6,583 bases of DNA, from positions 1-6,583 of the forward strand of contig DNHH01000116.1 of NCBI GenBank assembly GCA_003485955.1. Direction: 5' to 3'. The notes under the pieces were generated by a model, which was given only the letters and a program-made list of their open reading frames with translations, was not told where the DNA came from and searched no databases. This DNA comes from Opitutia bacterium (GTDB lineage Bacteria > Verrucomicrobiota > Verrucomicrobiia > Opitutales > UBA953). The stretch's first letter is position 1, and each line of letters begins with the position of its first letter. This document shows, piece by piece, positions 5,942 through 6,583 of the stretch. The translations under genes and the position numbers were made by a program.

Positions 5942-5944
5942 CGG
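5913..5944. promoter_or_regulatory. Candidate BirA operator (bioO-like)
   Basis: TTGTTAAGC (5913-5921) and GGTTAACGG (5936-5944) form an imperfect inverted repeat with a 14-nt spacer. The described proteobacterial BirA box is TTGTAAACC-N14/15-GGTTTACAA, so arm length and spacing fit exactly. Left arm: 7 of 9 bases match, differing at the fifth and eighth bases. Right arm: 6 of 9 match. The arms share GTTAA and the inner C on reading each inward. The site lies 23-54 bp upstream of bioA and about 50 bp from the divergent dehydrogenase. BirA holo-repressor (biotinoyl-AMP-bound BirA dimer) would block transcription here when biotin is plentiful. The consensus is known; binding here is inferred. 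Confidence 0.7.
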
Positions 5945-5954
5945 TGGCTGCCGC

Positions 5955-5970
5955 TTGCCCAGAAGGGCAA
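5955..5970. repeat. Small perfect inverted repeat in the dehydrogenase leader
   Basis: TTGCCC (5955-5960) and GGGCAA (5965-5970) are exact reverse complements around AGAA. The repeat lies between the BirA-like box and the dehydrogenase start, about 24 bp before the first ATG. It could be a hairpin in the leader of that mRNA, a small operator half-site pair, or chance. No function can be assigned. Confidence 0.35.
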
Positions 5971-5993
5971 ACCCCTCACCATGCAGCTATACC

Positions 5994-6583
5994 ATGAGCA
6001 CTATGACTGTCCGCGCATTCGGAACCCCCACTGCCAAGAACCTCCTCGCGCCGATGGACATCGCTCGACGTGAGCCAGGTGAGACTGACATCGAGATTGA
6101 GATTCTCTTTTGTGGCGTTTGCCACTCCGACATCCACCAAGCTCGCAACGAGTGGAAGAACACAGTCTACCCTTGCGTCCCTGGCCACGAGATTGTCGGT
6201 CGCGTAACCAAGGTTGGATCCAAGGTCACTAAACATAAAGTCGGCGATCACGCTGCCGTCGGCTGCATGGTCGACTCGTGCCGCACGTGCCCGAACTGTC
6301 AAGCTGGCCTTGAGCAATACTGCCACAACTGGGCAACGTTTACGTATAACAGTCCAGATAAACATCTCGGTGGCCACACCTTCGGGGGCTACTCAAGTCA
6401 TGTGGTAGTCGACGAAGCTTTCACACTGCGTGTGCCTAAAGAACTCGATCTGGCTGCGACCGCACCACTACTTTGCGCGGGCATTACAACCTACTCTCCC
6501 CTTCGACATTGGAAAGTCGGCCCTGGCAAGAAGGTTGGCATCGTCGGCCTCGGCGGACTCGGCCACATGGGCGTAAAGTTTGC
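5994..6583 (+). CDS. Zinc-dependent NAD(P) alcohol dehydrogenase, YahK/AdhC-like (3' truncated by window edge)
   Basis: This is a medium-chain dehydrogenase/reductase that should interconvert aldehydes and alcohols with NAD(P)H. The 196 visible codons follow E. coli YahK closely, for example PMDIARREPG and CAGITTYSPLRHW. Counting from ATG 5994, the catalytic zinc ligands are Cys43 in CGVCHSD (40-46), His65 in PGHEIVG and Cys161 in PLLCAGITTY. The structural zinc is held by Cys96, Cys99, Cys102 and Cys110 (C-x2-C-x2-C-x7-C). The Rossmann loop GLGGLGHMG is at 185-193, after which the window ends. Alignment to YahK favours the ATG at 6003 (MTVRAFG), giving a protein 3 residues shorter. Neither start has a good Shine-Dalgarno sequence. 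It is divergent from bioA and shares a 103-bp control region with it. Family is sure; substrate is not, and YahK-type enzymes are usually broad aldehyde reductases. Confidence 0.93.
   Translation, partial: MSTMTVRAFGTPTAKNLLAPMDIARREPGETDIEIEILFCGVCHSDIHQARNEWKNTVYPCVPGHEIVGRVTKVGSKVTKHKVGDHAAVGCMVDSCRTCPNCQAGLEQYCHNWATFTYNSPDKHLGGHTFGGYSSHVVVDEAFTLRVPKELDLAATAPLLCAGITTYSPLRHWKVGPGKKVGIVGLGGLGHMGVKF

Noticed and set aside
5891..5993. Riboswitch or attenuator in the bioA leader
   Set aside because: The leader is too short for a known riboswitch, and no stem with T-run is seen on the minus strand; the BirA-like palindrome explains regulation better.
5981..6073. ATG at 5981 opening a 30-codon frame that overlaps the dehydrogenase start, a possible upstream ORF
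   Set aside because: No ribosome binding site; most of it overlaps the dehydrogenase coding region in another frame, so it is likely chance.
5976..6377. 133-codon open frame on the minus strand inside the dehydrogenase gene
   Set aside because: It is antisense to a well supported zinc dehydrogenase with intact motifs; the translation shows no family pattern.
1..6583. tRNA or rRNA genes, CRISPR arrays, insertion sequences, integrase or attachment sites
   Set aside because: None seen on reading both strands; the window is filled by conserved metabolic genes with no long direct repeats.

Overview
The window is dominated by one compact minus-strand biotin operon of six genes. In transcription order, right to left, these are bioA (4514-5890), bioB (3406-4485), bioD (2770-3396), bioF (1628-2773), a short BioG/BioH-type pimeloyl-ACP methyl ester esterase (1005-1631) and bioC (314-1015). 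On the plus strand the left edge holds the 3' end of rnhB (RNase HII). The right edge holds the 5' end of a zinc-dependent alcohol dehydrogenase of the YahK/AdhC (cinnamyl alcohol dehydrogenase-like) type. Coding density is close to complete and there is no sign of mobile DNA, RNA genes or CRISPR. This looks like an ordinary core metabolic region of a bacterial chromosome.

The operon encodes the whole BioC-BioH type route. BioC methylates malonyl-ACP (or malonyl-CoA) so that fatty acid synthesis can build a pimeloyl chain, and the esterase removes the methyl group. BioF then makes 7-keto-8-aminopelargonate, BioA aminates it to DAPA, BioD closes the ureido ring and BioB inserts sulfur. Only core fatty-acid enzymes are missing. 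No bioW, bioI or biotin transporter gene is present. The four distal genes are packed tightly: bioD/bioF and bioF/esterase share ATGA stop-start overlaps, and the esterase/bioC pair overlaps by 11 bp. The bioA/bioB and bioB/bioD junctions have short gaps (28 and 9 nt) and no obvious Shine-Dalgarno sequence.

The control region lies between bioA and the divergent dehydrogenase gene. It carries an imperfect inverted repeat, TTGTTAAGC-N14-GGTTAACGG (5913-5944). This fits the proteobacterial-type BirA operator consensus (TTGTAAACC-N14/15-GGTTTACAA) in sequence and spacing, so biotin repression of the operon is likely and co-control of the dehydrogenase is possible. At the other end, rnhB and bioC converge on a 128-bp intergenic stretch rich in stem-loops. 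Two of these enclose the stop codons of the converging genes, and a third, on the plus strand, ends in a T-run like an intrinsic terminator.

The organism cannot be fixed from this sequence. The moderately GC-rich base composition, the BirA-type operator and the BioC/BioG-like route suggest a Gram-negative bacterium. A gammaproteobacterium or a member of Verrucomicrobiota or a related group is possible, with low confidence. I see no wholly new system. The most interesting points are the short divergent esterase, the cysteine-rich BioB tail, the TTG start of bioD, and the operator shared with a dehydrogenase gene.
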